In this document: piece by piece, positions 1 to 8,200 of the stretch
Layout: each line of letters opens with the position of its first letter
Position numbering within the stretch: the stretch's first letter is position 1
NCBI RefSeq assembly: GCF_008365295.1
Contig: NZ_CP043505.1
Coordinates: 3,736,101-3,800,100, forward strand
DNA: 64,000 bases
Reading direction: 5' to 3'
Source of the DNA: Agromyces intestinalis
Lineage (GTDB): Bacteria; Actinomycetota; Actinomycetes; Actinomycetales; Microbacteriaceae
Translations under genes and position numbers: made by a program
Notes under the pieces: generated by a model
Told to the model about the DNA's origin: nothing
Databases searched by the model: none
What the model saw: only the letters and a program-made list of their open reading frames with translations

Positions 1-247
1 CGTCGTCGACCTCGGCCTCATCTACGACCTCGGCTGGGACGACGAGCACGACGCGCTGGTCATCCACATGACGCTCACCAGTGCCGGATGCCCCCTCACG
101 GACGTGCTCGAGGAGCAGACCGCCGAGGCGCTCGACGGCATCGTCGAGCAATTCCGCATCAACTGGGTGTGGATGCCGCCGTGGGGTCCCGAGCGCATCA
201 CCGACGACGGTCGCGACATGATGCGCGCGCTCGGGTTCGCGATCTGA
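1..247 (+). CDS. SufT/DUF59-type metal-sulfur cluster assembly factor, 3' part
   Basis: The window opens inside this gene; the reading frame starts at base 2 and about 81 residues remain. The visible part begins VVDLGLIYDLGW and carries the SAGCPLTD segment, the conserved cysteine region of the DUF59 (SufT/PaaD-like) family that helps mature Fe-S clusters, followed by a tryptophan-rich tail (WVWMPPWGP) typical of these small proteins. The stop TGA overlaps the ATG of the next gene by one base, so the two are translationally coupled. The upstream suf genes expected for this family lie outside the window, so the pathway link rests on the family alone. Confidence 0.85.
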   Translation, partial: VVDLGLIYDLGWDDEHDALVIHMTLTSAGCPLTDVLEEQTAEALDGIVEQFRINWVWMPPWGPERITDDGRDMMRALGFAI

Positions 248-1086
248 TGACGGCCGACCCGGCCGATCGGCCGGTCGAGTCCGCGCCGCGCGACACCTAC
301 ACGCACGGCCACCACGAGAGCGTGTTGCGCAGCCACACGTGGCGCACCGTCGACAACTCGGCGGCGTACCTCGTGCCCCACCTGTTCGACGGCGCGAGCG
401 TGCTCGACGTCGGCTGCGGGCCCGGCACGATCACCGTCGACCTCGCCCGTCGGCTGCCCGCGGGGCGCGTGCTCGGCATCGACGCGTCGGCTGAGGTAGT
501 CGCGCAGGCTTCCGGCCTCGCACAGAGCTCGGGCATCGTGAACGCCGAGTTCCGCACCGGCGATGCGTACGCGCTCGACCTGCCCGACGACAGCGTCGAC
601 ATCGTGCACGCGCACCAGGTGCTGCAGCACCTCTCGCGACCGGTCGATGCCCTGCGCGAGTGGCGACGCGTGCTGCGTCCGGGCGGCGTGCTCGCCGTGC
701 GCGACGTCGACTACGGCGGCGTGATCTGGAGCCCGGCGTCGGCGGGGCTCACCCGTTGGCTCGAGCTGTACCGCGACGTGCACCGCTGGAACGGCGGGGA
801 ACCCGATGCGGGCCGGCACCTCACCTCGTGGGTTCGGACGGCGGGATACGACGAGATCGCCGCGACCGGGTCGGTGTGGGTGTTCGCGACCGCACTCGAA
901 CGCGAGTGGTGGGGTGAGTCGTGGGCGCTGCGCGCGACCGAGTCGCAGTTCGCCGCGCACGCGGTCGAGGCCGGCCATTCGCACCCCGATGAGCTCGAGC
1001 GCATCGCGCAGGCCTGGCGCGAGTGGGCGGCCGACGGCGACGGCTGGCTGCTGATGCCGCACGCCGAGGTCATCGCGCGCGGCTGA
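247..1086 (+). CDS. class I SAM-dependent methyltransferase
   Basis: A 279-residue soluble protein. The glycine-rich SAM-binding motif I reads VLDVGCGPGT near residues 53-62, followed by the acidic motif II (GIDAS) and a VDIVHAHQVLQHLSRP segment matching motifs III/IV of UbiE/MenG-like Methyltransf_11 proteins. The start ATG overlaps the stop of the SufT-like gene by one base (TGATG); an open frame extends further upstream but lies inside the preceding gene, so I reject it. The substrate cannot be told from sequence: the family includes quinone, sterol and small-molecule methylases. Nothing nearby suggests menaquinone synthesis, so it is left as a generic methyltransferase. Confidence 0.85.
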   Translation: MTADPADRPVESAPRDTYTHGHHESVLRSHTWRTVDNSAAYLVPHLFDGASVLDVGCGPGTITVDLARRLPAGRVLGIDASAEVVAQASGLAQSSGIVNAEFRTGDAYALDLPDDSVDIVHAHQVLQHLSRPVDALREWRRVLRPGGVLAVRDVDYGGVIWSPASAGLTRWLELYRDVHRWNGGEPDAGRHLTSWVRTAGYDEIAATGSVWVFATALEREWWGESWALRATESQFAAHAVEAGHSHPDELERIAQAWREWAADGDGWLLMPHAEVIARG

Positions 1087-1098
1087 GCCGCACACGAG

Positions 1099-1125
1099 AG
1101 CGACTCGGGCCCGAGCCCGATCGCT
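1099..1125. terminator. hairpin between convergent genes
   Basis: Arms AGCGA-c-TCGGG and CCCGATCGCT pair through ten base pairs with one bulged C and a CCCGAG loop. It sits 12 bases past the methyltransferase stop and before the convergent small gene at 1159-1380, so it could end transcripts from both sides. No clear T-run follows. Confidence 0.5.
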
Positions 1126-1158
1126 GCCGCACGCACCGCGTTTCAGCGACCCCCGGCG

Positions 1159-1380
1159 TCACCAGTCCTCGTCGCCACCGTCGAGATCGACGATGCTCTC
1201 GCGCACGACCGTGCCGTCGTCGAGCTCGGCGATCGGTCGACCCTCGAGCCAGGTGAGCGTCCATGCGCGGCCGGCACCGTCGGCCCGGCCGGCTTCGATG
1301 TCGGCGATCGCCGGCCGGATCGAGGCCGGCACGGACACGGGCGGTTCGGCGCCGAACGGCCAGCGCGTGCCGAGCTGCAT
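1159..1380 (-). CDS. small conserved-type hypothetical protein
   Basis: A 73-residue acidic protein starting MQLGTRWPFGAEPP and ending DLDGGDEDW. Its ATG shares one base with the stop of the GNAT gene upstream, so it is the third cistron of a valS-GNAT-small ORF operon and probably translated by re-initiation. I see no membrane segment, signal peptide or cysteine motif. A W-L-E-G-R-P-I-A-E-L-D-D-G stretch looks like a beta-hairpin, but I do not recognise the family. The reading frame continues upstream inside the GNAT gene, and that extension is judged spurious because it overlaps a well supported gene. Confidence 0.65.
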   Translation of the reverse strand: MQLGTRWPFGAEPPVSVPASIRPAIADIEAGRADGAGRAWTLTWLEGRPIAELDDGTVVRESIVDLDGGDEDW

Positions 1381-1823
1381 CAGGCGTCCATCTCGTACGT
1401 CACCCACGACGTGCGTCGGGCGAGCGAGTCGTACAGCCGCTGCGCCTGCTCGTTGTCGTCGGCGGTGATCCAGCTGACGCCCCCGCCCAGTTGCCCGGCG
1501 CGCGCGTGCACCGCCTCGATGAGGCCGCGGCCGACCCCGCCCTCGCGGTGGTCGGGCGCGACCCACAGGTCGTCGAGGTACAGGCCGGTGGTCGCGGTCA
1601 GCGTGTCGGGCGCTGGACGGAAGTGCGCGAGCCCGATCGGCGTGCCCTCGGGGTCGACCGCGATCAGCGCGTCGAGCGGGTGGTGCTCGTCGCGGATCCA
1701 GTTCCACACGATGAGGGCCTTCGCGTCGTCGAGCTCGTGCCCGTAGAAGCGGCAGTAACCCTCGAACAGCGGCAACCAGCCGAAGAAGTCGTCGTCTTCG
1801 ACCGTGCGGATGTCAGTGCTCAC
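1380..1823 (-). CDS. GNAT family N-acetyltransferase
   Basis: A 147-residue single-domain acetyltransferase. The GNAT core is visible: a beta4 strand YLDDLWVAPDHR, then the acetyl-CoA pyrophosphate loop REGGVGRGLIEAV (R/Q-x-x-G-x-G/A type) near residues 93-105, and a C-terminal ADDNEQAQRLYDSLA helix characteristic of the fold. The start is GTG at 1823, preceded by a purine-rich GAGGGGGAA Shine-Dalgarno. It begins ten bases after the valS stop, so it is expected to be cotranscribed with valS. The acceptor amine cannot be predicted; small-molecule and protein acetylation are both possible. Confidence 0.88.
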   Translation of the reverse strand: MSTDIRTVEDDDFFGWLPLFEGYCRFYGHELDDAKALIVWNWIRDEHHPLDALIAVDPEGTPIGLAHFRPAPDTLTATTGLYLDDLWVAPDHREGGVGRGLIEAVHARAGQLGGGVSWITADDNEQAQRLYDSLARRTSWVTYEMDA

Positions 1824-1832
1824 AGTTCCCCC

Positions 1833-4439
1833 TCACTGCTGCGGCGCGTCGAGCTCGATCTCGCGCACCTCGAGCGCGTCGCCCTCGACGAACGAGAGCT
1901 CGGCGATGCGTCCGACGGCGCGCAGGTCGGCGGCCGCGGTCTCGAGCAGGCGGATCGCGTCGGCGGGGCCGGCGATCACGGCTCGGGCGACCGGCGTCTT
2001 CTGGGACGCCTTGGCGTTCGTCTTGGCTCCGCGGATGCCGGTCAGCGCGAGCCCGGCGAGCTCGAGCAGCTCGTCTCCGGCATCGCCGCGCGCGTCGAGC
2101 TCGTCGACCGTCGGCCACGCGGCCGTGTGCACGCTCGCCTCGTTCGACCAGCTCCACGCCTCTTCGGCCGCGAACGGGATCACGGGGGCGAACAGGCGCA
2201 GCAGCACGCTGAGCGCGGTCTTCAGCGCCGCGACGGCCGAGGCCTGCGCGGGGGAGGCCTCGCCGTAGGCGCGCTCCTTCACGAGCTCGAGATAGTCGTC
2301 GCAGAAGGTCCAGAAGAACGTCTCGGACACCTCGAGCGCGCGGGCGTGGTCGTAGGACTCGAGCGCGCGCGTGGCCTGCTCGACGACGCGCTCGAGCGCG
2401 GCGAGCATGCTGCGGTCGATCGGCTCGGTCACGGGGGCATCCGCGGTGCCCTCGAAGCCGAGGATGAACTTGGCCGCGTTCAGCACCTTGATGGCCAGGC
2501 GCCTGCCGATCTTCACCTGCGTCGGGTTCTGCGGGTCGAAGGCGGCGTCGGTGCCGAGGCGGCTCGAGGCCGCCCAGTAGCGCACCGCGTCGGATCCGTG
2601 CTGCTCGAGCAGGCCCGCCGGGGTGACCACGTTGCCCTTCGACTTCGACATCTTCTTGCGGTCGGGGTCGACGATGAAGCCCGAGATCGCCGCGTTCGCC
2701 CACGGCGAGACGCCGTGCTCGAGCTGGGCGCGCAGCGCCGTCGAGAACAGCCAGGTGCGGATGATGTCCTGGCCTTGTGGGCGCAGCGAGAACGGGAACA
2801 CGAGGTCGAACAGCTCGGCATCGCGCTCCCAGCCGGCGGCGAGCTGCGGGGTGAGCGACGACGTCGCCCAGGTGTCCATCACGTCGTGCTCGCCGACGAA
2901 GCCGCCGGGCTCGCCGCGCTGCGACTCGTCGTAGCCCGGCGCAGGCGCCGAGGACGGGTCGACCGGCAGGAGCTCGCGGGTCGCGACGATCGGCTCGTCG
3001 TAGACGGGGTTGCCGTCGGCGTCGAGCGGGTACCACACCGGGATCGGCACGCCGAAGAACCGCTGGCGCGACACGAGCCAGTCGCCCGACAACCCGCCGA
3101 CCCAGTTCTCGTAGCGCACGCGCATGAAGTCGGGGTGCCAGTCGATCTCGCGGCCGACCTCGAGCAGGCGCTGCTTCAGCTGCTCGTCGCGCGCGCCGTT
3201 CGTGATGTACCACTGCCGGGTCGAGACGATCTCGAGGGGCCGGTCGCCCTTCTCGAAGAACTTCACGGGGTGGGTGATCGGCTTGGGGTCGGCGAGCAGG
3301 TCGCCCGACTCGCGCAGCAGCTCCACCATCGCCTGCTTGGCGCTGAATGCGGTCTTGCCGGCGAGCTGCGCGTAGGCGGCGAGCCCGGCCTCGGAGGTGA
3401 TCGCGTCGGGCGCGTCGGCGATGATGCGGCCGTCGAAGCCGATGATCGCGCGGTTCGGCAGTTGCAGCTCGCGCCACCACACGACGTCGGTCACGTCGCC
3501 GAAGGTGCAGATCATCGCGATGCCGGTGCCCTTGTCCTTCTGGGCGAGGTGGTGTGCCACCACGGGCACCTCGACGCCGAACACGGGCGTGGTCACGGTC
3601 GAGCCGAACAGCGGCTGGTACCGCTCGTCGTCGGGGTGCGCGACGAGGGCGACGCACGCGGCGATGAGCTCGGGGCGGCTGGTCTCGATCTCGACGATGC
3701 CGCCGTCGGGGCGGTGGAACGACACCCGGTGGTAGTGGCCCGGCTGCTCGCGGTCTTCGAGCTCGGCCTGGGCCACGGCGGTGCGGAACGTGACATCCCA
3801 CAGCGTCGGTGCGAGCGCCTGGTACGCCTCGCCGCGCTCGACGTTGCGCACGAACGCGAGTTGCGAGGTGAACAGCGCTTCATCGCCGATGGTGCGGTAG
3901 GTCTGGCTCCAGTCGACCGAGAGACCGAGCGAGCGCCAGAGCGCCTCGAACTGCTGCTCGTCCTCGACCGTCAGTCGCTCGCACAGCTCGATGAAGTTGC
4001 GCCGCGAGATCGGCACCTGGTCGGCGGCCTTGATGCTCTTGCCCTCGCCGCCCTCGAACGGCGGCACGAACCCGGGCTCGTACGGCAGGGTCGGGTCGCA
4101 GCGAACGCCGTAGTAGTTCTGCACCCGGCGCTCGGTGGGCAGGCCATTGTCGTCCCAGCCCATCGGGTAGAAGACGTGCTTGCCGCGCATGCGCTGGAAG
4201 CGGGCCACGACGTCGGTGTGCGTGTACGAGAACACGTGGCCGATGTGCAGCGAGCCCGACGCGGTCGGCGGCGGGGTGTCGATCGAGTAGATGCACTCGC
4301 GGCCGCCGTCGGCGGATTCGACGCGGCGAAGTGCCGAGTCGCGATCGAACCGGTAGGTGCCCTGCGTCTCCCAGACACCGCCCCACTTGGCCTCGAGGCC
4401 CTCGAGGGCCGGCTTGTCGGGAATGCGCGCGTCGGTCAT
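1833..4439 (-). CDS. valS: valine--tRNA ligase
   Basis: Class Ia aminoacyl-tRNA synthetase charging tRNA-Val, 868 residues. The HIGH signature is at residues 65-68 (GSLHIGHVFSY) and the KMSKS loop at about 596-600 (DRKKMSKSKGN). Between them lies the CP1 editing insertion, and the C-terminal third is the anticodon-binding helical domain. I chose the ATG at 4439 because GGAG lies about six bases upstream; an in-frame ATG at 4466 lacks a comparable site. A TAGAAT -10 box at 4505-4510 on this strand would give a leader of about 60 bases. The gene leads an operon with the GNAT and a small ORF. I see no T-box in front of it, unlike ileS. Confidence 0.97.
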   Translation of the reverse strand: MTDARIPDKPALEGLEAKWGGVWETQGTYRFDRDSALRRVESADGGRECIYSIDTPPPTASGSLHIGHVFSYTHTDVVARFQRMRGKHVFYPMGWDDNGLPTERRVQNYYGVRCDPTLPYEPGFVPPFEGGEGKSIKAADQVPISRRNFIELCERLTVEDEQQFEALWRSLGLSVDWSQTYRTIGDEALFTSQLAFVRNVERGEAYQALAPTLWDVTFRTAVAQAELEDREQPGHYHRVSFHRPDGGIVEIETSRPELIAACVALVAHPDDERYQPLFGSTVTTPVFGVEVPVVAHHLAQKDKGTGIAMICTFGDVTDVVWWRELQLPNRAIIGFDGRIIADAPDAITSEAGLAAYAQLAGKTAFSAKQAMVELLRESGDLLADPKPITHPVKFFEKGDRPLEIVSTRQWYITNGARDEQLKQRLLEVGREIDWHPDFMRVRYENWVGGLSGDWLVSRQRFFGVPIPVWYPLDADGNPVYDEPIVATRELLPVDPSSAPAPGYDESQRGEPGGFVGEHDVMDTWATSSLTPQLAAGWERDAELFDLVFPFSLRPQGQDIIRTWLFSTALRAQLEHGVSPWANAAISGFIVDPDRKKMSKSKGNVVTPAGLLEQHGSDAVRYWAASSRLGTDAAFDPQNPTQVKIGRRLAIKVLNAAKFILGFEGTADAPVTEPIDRSMLAALERVVEQATRALESYDHARALEVSETFFWTFCDDYLELVKERAYGEASPAQASAVAALKTALSVLLRLFAPVIPFAAEEAWSWSNEASVHTAAWPTVDELDARGDAGDELLELAGLALTGIRGAKTNAKASQKTPVARAVIAGPADAIRLLETAAADLRAVGRIAELSFVEGDALEVREIELDAPQQ

Positions 4440-4504
4440 GATGCTCCGGTTCGATATGTGCGGCACCGAGTCCGTGATGAGGTGCCTGAATGTGGATCCG
4501 ACCG

Positions 4505-4510
4505 ATTCTA
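4505..4510 (-). promoter_or_regulatory. probable -10 box of valS
   Basis: TAGAAT on the minus strand, preceded by GT. The first transcribed base would lie near 4498, giving valS a leader of about 60 bases. No convincing -35 box at 17-base spacing; a TGACAT sits 13 bases upstream. Confidence 0.45.
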
Positions 4511-4534
4511 ACGGGAACGGCGGATGTCACGTAG

Positions 4535-4572
4535 CCGAGGCCGCCCGCACCGCCGCCATGCGGATGCCTCGG
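4535..4572 (-). terminator. hairpin after the ABC importer operon
   Basis: Arms CCGAGGC and GCCTCGG (7 bp) enclose a GC-rich 24-base segment that can fold further. It lies immediately beyond the stop of the permease-ATPase fusion at 4578 on the minus strand and upstream of the valS promoter, so it would separate the two units. Its right arm contains one copy of the dispersed CGGATGCC octamer. Confidence 0.5.
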
Positions 4573-4577
4573 AGCGC

Positions 4578-7199
4578 TCACCCGCGCGCGGGGTCGAGTG
4601 TCAGCCGGTCGGCCAGCAGCTGCCGCGTGTACGCGTCGGTCGGCGAGTCGAATACCGCGGCGGCGGGGCCGGACTCCACGACCCGTCCGTCGTGCAGCAC
4701 GAGCACCCGGTCGGCGAGGTGACGCACGACGCCGAGATCGTGCGAGATGAAGAGGTAGGCGAGACCGCGCTCGCGCTGCAGGCGGTCGAGCAGCGCCAGC
4801 ACCCGAGCCTGCACGGTGACGTCGAGCGCCGAGACGGGTTCGTCGAGCACGAGCACGTCGGGCTCGGCGGCGAGCGCGCGCGCGATCGCGACGCGCTGGC
4901 GCTGGCCGCCCGAGAGGGTGGCCGGCGCGCGGTCGGCGATCGTCGCCGGCAAGCCGACGTCGGCGAGGAGGGCTCCGACCCGTGCCTCGCGCTGGGCGGC
5001 GGGCACGTGCGGCGGCAGCGCGTCGGCGATCGTGCGGCCGACGCTCCACCGCGGGTCGAACGATGACGCCGTGTCCTGCGCGACGAGGCCGACCCGGCGG
5101 CGGAGCGAGCGTCGCCCGGTGCCGTCGAGGTCGGCCCACGTCAGCCCGAACCAGCCGATCGTGCCCGCATCGGGCGCCATGAGTCCGAGGACCGCGCGCG
5201 CGAGCGTGGTCTTGCCCGAGCCTGATTCGCCGACCACGCCGAGCGTCTCGCCGGCGCGCAGCTCGAACCCGACTCCGTCGAGGGCGATGCGGTCGCCGAA
5301 CGACTTCGCGAGGCCGCTCGCGGCGAGCACCGGGGCGGTGGTCGACTGCGCGGGCGGCGCGCCCGCGGTCGTCGTGTCGCGCGCCGGCAGGTCGGCGGCC
5401 GCGACGAGCTCACGGGCGTACGCGGTGCGCGGCGACGTGAGGACGTCGTGTGCGGAACCCTGCTCGACGATGCGGCCGTCGCGCATCACGAGCACCCTGT
5501 CGGCGATGCCGGCGACCACCGCGAGGTCGTGCGTGATCAGCAGCAGCCCCGTGCCGGCCGCCTTGAGACGAGCGAGCTCGTCGAGGACGCGGCGCTGCAC
5601 GGACGCGTCGAGTGCGGTGGTCGGTTCGTCGGCGATCACGAGCGGCGGGTCGAGCACGATCGCCGAGGCGATGAGCGCGCGCTGGCGCAGACCGCCCGAC
5701 AGCTCGCCGCTGCGCTGCGACGCGCGCCGGTCGGGGGCGGGCATGCCGACGCGTTCGAGGGTGTCGCGTACGAGTGCCGTGCGCGCAGGAACGGAAAGGC
5801 GTCGATGCAGTCGAGGCGCATCCGCGATCTCCCGGCCGATCGGTCGAAGCGGATCGAGCGAGACGAGCGCGTCCTGCAGCACCAGGCCGACCCGCTCGCC
5901 GCGGATCGCGCGCCACCGTCGCGCGCCGAGCCCGCGCAGATCGCCGCCCTCGAGCTCGAGTCGATCGGCCGTGACGCGCGCGTGCTCGCCGGCGAGGCCG
6001 AGCAGCGCCCGCGCCGTGACCGACTTGCCCGACCCGGATTCGCCCACGATCGCGACGCATTCGCCTGGCGCGATGGAGAGCGAGACCCCGGCGACGACCT
6101 CGCGGTCGCCGAAGGCGACACGGAGGTCGTCGACGGCCACGAGCGGGTCGGATGCCTCGGGCTCGGCGGGTGCGGTCGCGCGCCCGCCCACGGCGTCGGT
6201 GACCTGACGCTCGTGGTCCACCGATGCGACCTCGTCGACCAGCTCGCCGGCGCGAGCGTCGACGGCGCTCCGAGCCGAGGACGGAGCGATCGCATCCGTG
6301 CCCGCCGACTCGGCTCGCCGACGCGACCCGGCGGCGAGACGACGCCCGATCACGGTGGCGGCGATGATCGTGCCGACGATCATGAGGCCCGGCATGACGG
6401 TGAGCCACCACGCCGTCTGGATGTACGTGCGGCCCGCATTGAGCATCGCCCCCCACTCGGGCGCCGGGGGCTGCGCGCCGAGCCCGAGGAAGCTGAGGGT
6501 CGACGCCCACACCACCGCTTGGCCGACGCCGAGGGTCGCGAGCACGAGGAGCTCGCCCGCGACGTTCGGCAGAATCGAGCGGAACACGATGCGCGTGCGC
6601 GAGTGGCCGAGGACGCGGGCCGCCTCGACGAAGCCGGTCGAGCGGATGCGCAGCACCTGGCCGCGGATGATGCGCGCGTAGCCGGGAGCGGTGGACAGGC
6701 CCACCGCGATCGTCGCCGGCAGCGGGCCCGGGCCGGCGATCACGATGACCAGGAGCGCCAGCAGCAGGCTGGGAAACGCGAACAGCACCTCGAGCACGCG
6801 ACCGACGATGAGGTCGGCGGCGCGGCCTGCCAGGCCCGCCGTGAACCCGAGCACGGCACCGAGAGCGAGTCCGATCGCGGTCGCGGCGACGCCGATCACG
6901 AGAGACGCGGCGGCGCCGTGCACGAGTCGTGTGTACACGTCACGGCCCGACTCGTCGGTGCCGAGCCAGTGACCCGGCGACGGCGGCGTGAACGCCTCTG
7001 ACGGCGCGATGGCGCGCGGGTCGCCCGGTGCGAGGAGCCAGGGCGCGAGGGCGGCGATCGCCAGGAACACCGCGAACGCGATGGCGATCACCTCGCCGAC
7101 CGACAGGTCGGGGAGGCCGCGCACGCGTACGCGGGTCGCTCCGCGAGAGCCGAGCGCCTCGAGCTCTACCGCGCCGACGCGGGGTTCGGTTGCGCTCAT
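4578..7199 (-). CDS. peptide/nickel-type ABC transporter fusion: permease + two ATP-binding domains
   Basis: An 873-residue three-part fusion. Residues 1 to about 300 form a DppC/OppC-type inner-membrane permease with the EAA-loop segment (GFVEAARVLGHSRTRIVFRSILPN). The first ATPase follows: Walker A GESGSGKS near 383, signature LSGGLRQR, Walker B VIADEPTTALD. The second has Walker A GESGSGKT near 654, signature LSGGQRQR, Walker B LVLDEPVSALD, like DppF. A Pro/Ala linker joins the ATPases. The ATG overlaps the stop of the DppB-like gene (ATGA). Separate DppC, DppD and DppF proteins are the usual arrangement; this fusion is known from some actinobacteria. The cargo is probably peptide, but nickel or other small ligands remain possible. 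Confidence 0.9.
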   Translation of the reverse strand: MSATEPRVGAVELEALGSRGATRVRVRGLPDLSVGEVIAIAFAVFLAIAALAPWLLAPGDPRAIAPSEAFTPPSPGHWLGTDESGRDVYTRLVHGAAASLVIGVAATAIGLALGAVLGFTAGLAGRAADLIVGRVLEVLFAFPSLLLALLVIVIAGPGPLPATIAVGLSTAPGYARIIRGQVLRIRSTGFVEAARVLGHSRTRIVFRSILPNVAGELLVLATLGVGQAVVWASTLSFLGLGAQPPAPEWGAMLNAGRTYIQTAWWLTVMPGLMIVGTIIAATVIGRRLAAGSRRRAESAGTDAIAPSSARSAVDARAGELVDEVASVDHERQVTDAVGGRATAPAEPEASDPLVAVDDLRVAFGDREVVAGVSLSIAPGECVAIVGESGSGKSVTARALLGLAGEHARVTADRLELEGGDLRGLGARRWRAIRGERVGLVLQDALVSLDPLRPIGREIADAPRLHRRLSVPARTALVRDTLERVGMPAPDRRASQRSGELSGGLRQRALIASAIVLDPPLVIADEPTTALDASVQRRVLDELARLKAAGTGLLLITHDLAVVAGIADRVLVMRDGRIVEQGSAHDVLTSPRTAYARELVAAADLPARDTTTAGAPPAQSTTAPVLAASGLAKSFGDRIALDGVGFELRAGETLGVVGESGSGKTTLARAVLGLMAPDAGTIGWFGLTWADLDGTGRRSLRRRVGLVAQDTASSFDPRWSVGRTIADALPPHVPAAQREARVGALLADVGLPATIADRAPATLSGGQRQRVAIARALAAEPDVLVLDEPVSALDVTVQARVLALLDRLQRERGLAYLFISHDLGVVRHLADRVLVLHDGRVVESGPAAAVFDSPTDAYTRQLLADRLTLDPARG

Positions 7200-8200
7200 G
7201 CCGCGAACTCCCGGGCGGGCCCGCGCAGTCGCGGGTCGAGCGCGACGCTCACGAGGTCGGCCACGATGGTCACGACGATGTACGCGATGGCGGACACCAG
7301 CACGATGCCCGTGACCAGCGGCACGTCGCGCAGCGTCACCGCCTGCAGCAGCGACCGACCGAGCCCGGGCCGGGCGAAGATCGTCTCCACGACCACCGCG
7401 CCCGACACGAGGTAGCCGAACGCCCAGGCGCTGAGGTTCACGCCCGGCAGCGCCGCATGCCGCAGCGCGTGACGGAACCGCACCCCGCCCTCGGTCTCGC
7501 CGCGGGAGCGCGCCGACAACGAGAACGGGGCGCCGAGGGCTTGCTGCAGCGATTCGCGCATGACCTGGGCGAGGAAGCCCGCGACGGGGATCGCGAGGGT
7601 GACGACGGGCAGCACCAGGCCCGAGGCATCCGCAGTGCTGACCGGCGGCAGCAGGTGCAGCCAGGTGCTGAACACGACCACCAGTACGGCCGCGAGCCAG
7701 AAATGGGGGAGCGCGGCGGCGACCGTCTCGACCGTGCCGCCGACCGCAGCGGCGATGCGGCCGCCGCGGGTGCCCGCGCCGAGCGTCGAGAAGAGCGCGA
7801 GGGCGAGCGCGATCACCCACGCCAACGCGAGCGCGATCACCGCCAGGGCGAACGTGCCGGGGAGTTGGGCGGCGATCACCTCGGCGACGGGCTGGCGCAG
7901 CGCGTACGACGTGCCGAAGTCCCACGTCGCGAGCCGGCCGAGCGCGAGCAGGTACTGCTGCAGCAGCGGCAGATCGAGGCCGTACTCGTGACGGACCGCC
8001 TCGAGCGCCTCGGCGCTGGCCTGCGACCCGGGGCCGCCGAGAATCGCCTGCGCGGGATCGCCCGGGATGAGCCGGATCGCGAAGAACGTGATCGTCGCGA
8101 CCGCCCACAGCACGAGCACCGCACCGGCCAGGCGCACGCCGAACCGCCGCGCGAGCGGCCGCAACCGCCCGCGCGTCGGTTCGACGCGCGCGACGCTCAC
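7196..8200 (-). CDS. ABC transporter permease, DppB/OppB type
   Basis: A 334-residue inner-membrane permease. It shows the N-terminal TM helix and RLIPGDPAQAILG segment typical of DppB (periplasm-facing region after TM1), then about five further hydrophobic segments and an EAA-like loop (SLSARSRGETEGGVRFRHALRHAALPG). It pairs with the permease half of the fusion at 4578-7199 to form the translocation pore. The start is GTG at 8200, overlapping the TGA of the binding-protein gene by four bases (GTGA); its own stop overlaps the next start by four bases, so all three proteins are translationally coupled. Confidence 0.92.
   Translation of the reverse strand: MSVARVEPTRGRLRPLARRFGVRLAGAVLVLWAVATITFFAIRLIPGDPAQAILGGPGSQASAEALEAVRHEYGLDLPLLQQYLLALGRLATWDFGTSYALRQPVAEVIAAQLPGTFALAVIALALAWVIALALALFSTLGAGTRGGRIAAAVGGTVETVAAALPHFWLAAVLVVVFSTWLHLLPPVSTADASGLVLPVVTLAIPVAGFLAQVMRESLQQALGAPFSLSARSRGETEGGVRFRHALRHAALPGVNLSAWAFGYLVSGAVVVETIFARPGLGRSLLQAVTLRDVPLVTGIVLVSAIAYIVVTIVADLVSVALDPRLRGPAREFAA

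Noticed and set aside
1263..4511. 1082-codon open frame on the plus strand opposite valS
   Set aside because: Antisense shadow caused by high GC at third codon positions. The protein is Arg/Ala/Val/Glu repetitive with no family signature, while the minus strand holds an unmistakable ValS.
4440..4577. T-box in front of valS
   Set aside because: No AGGTGGNACCGCG-like element or specifier hairpin in the valS leader.
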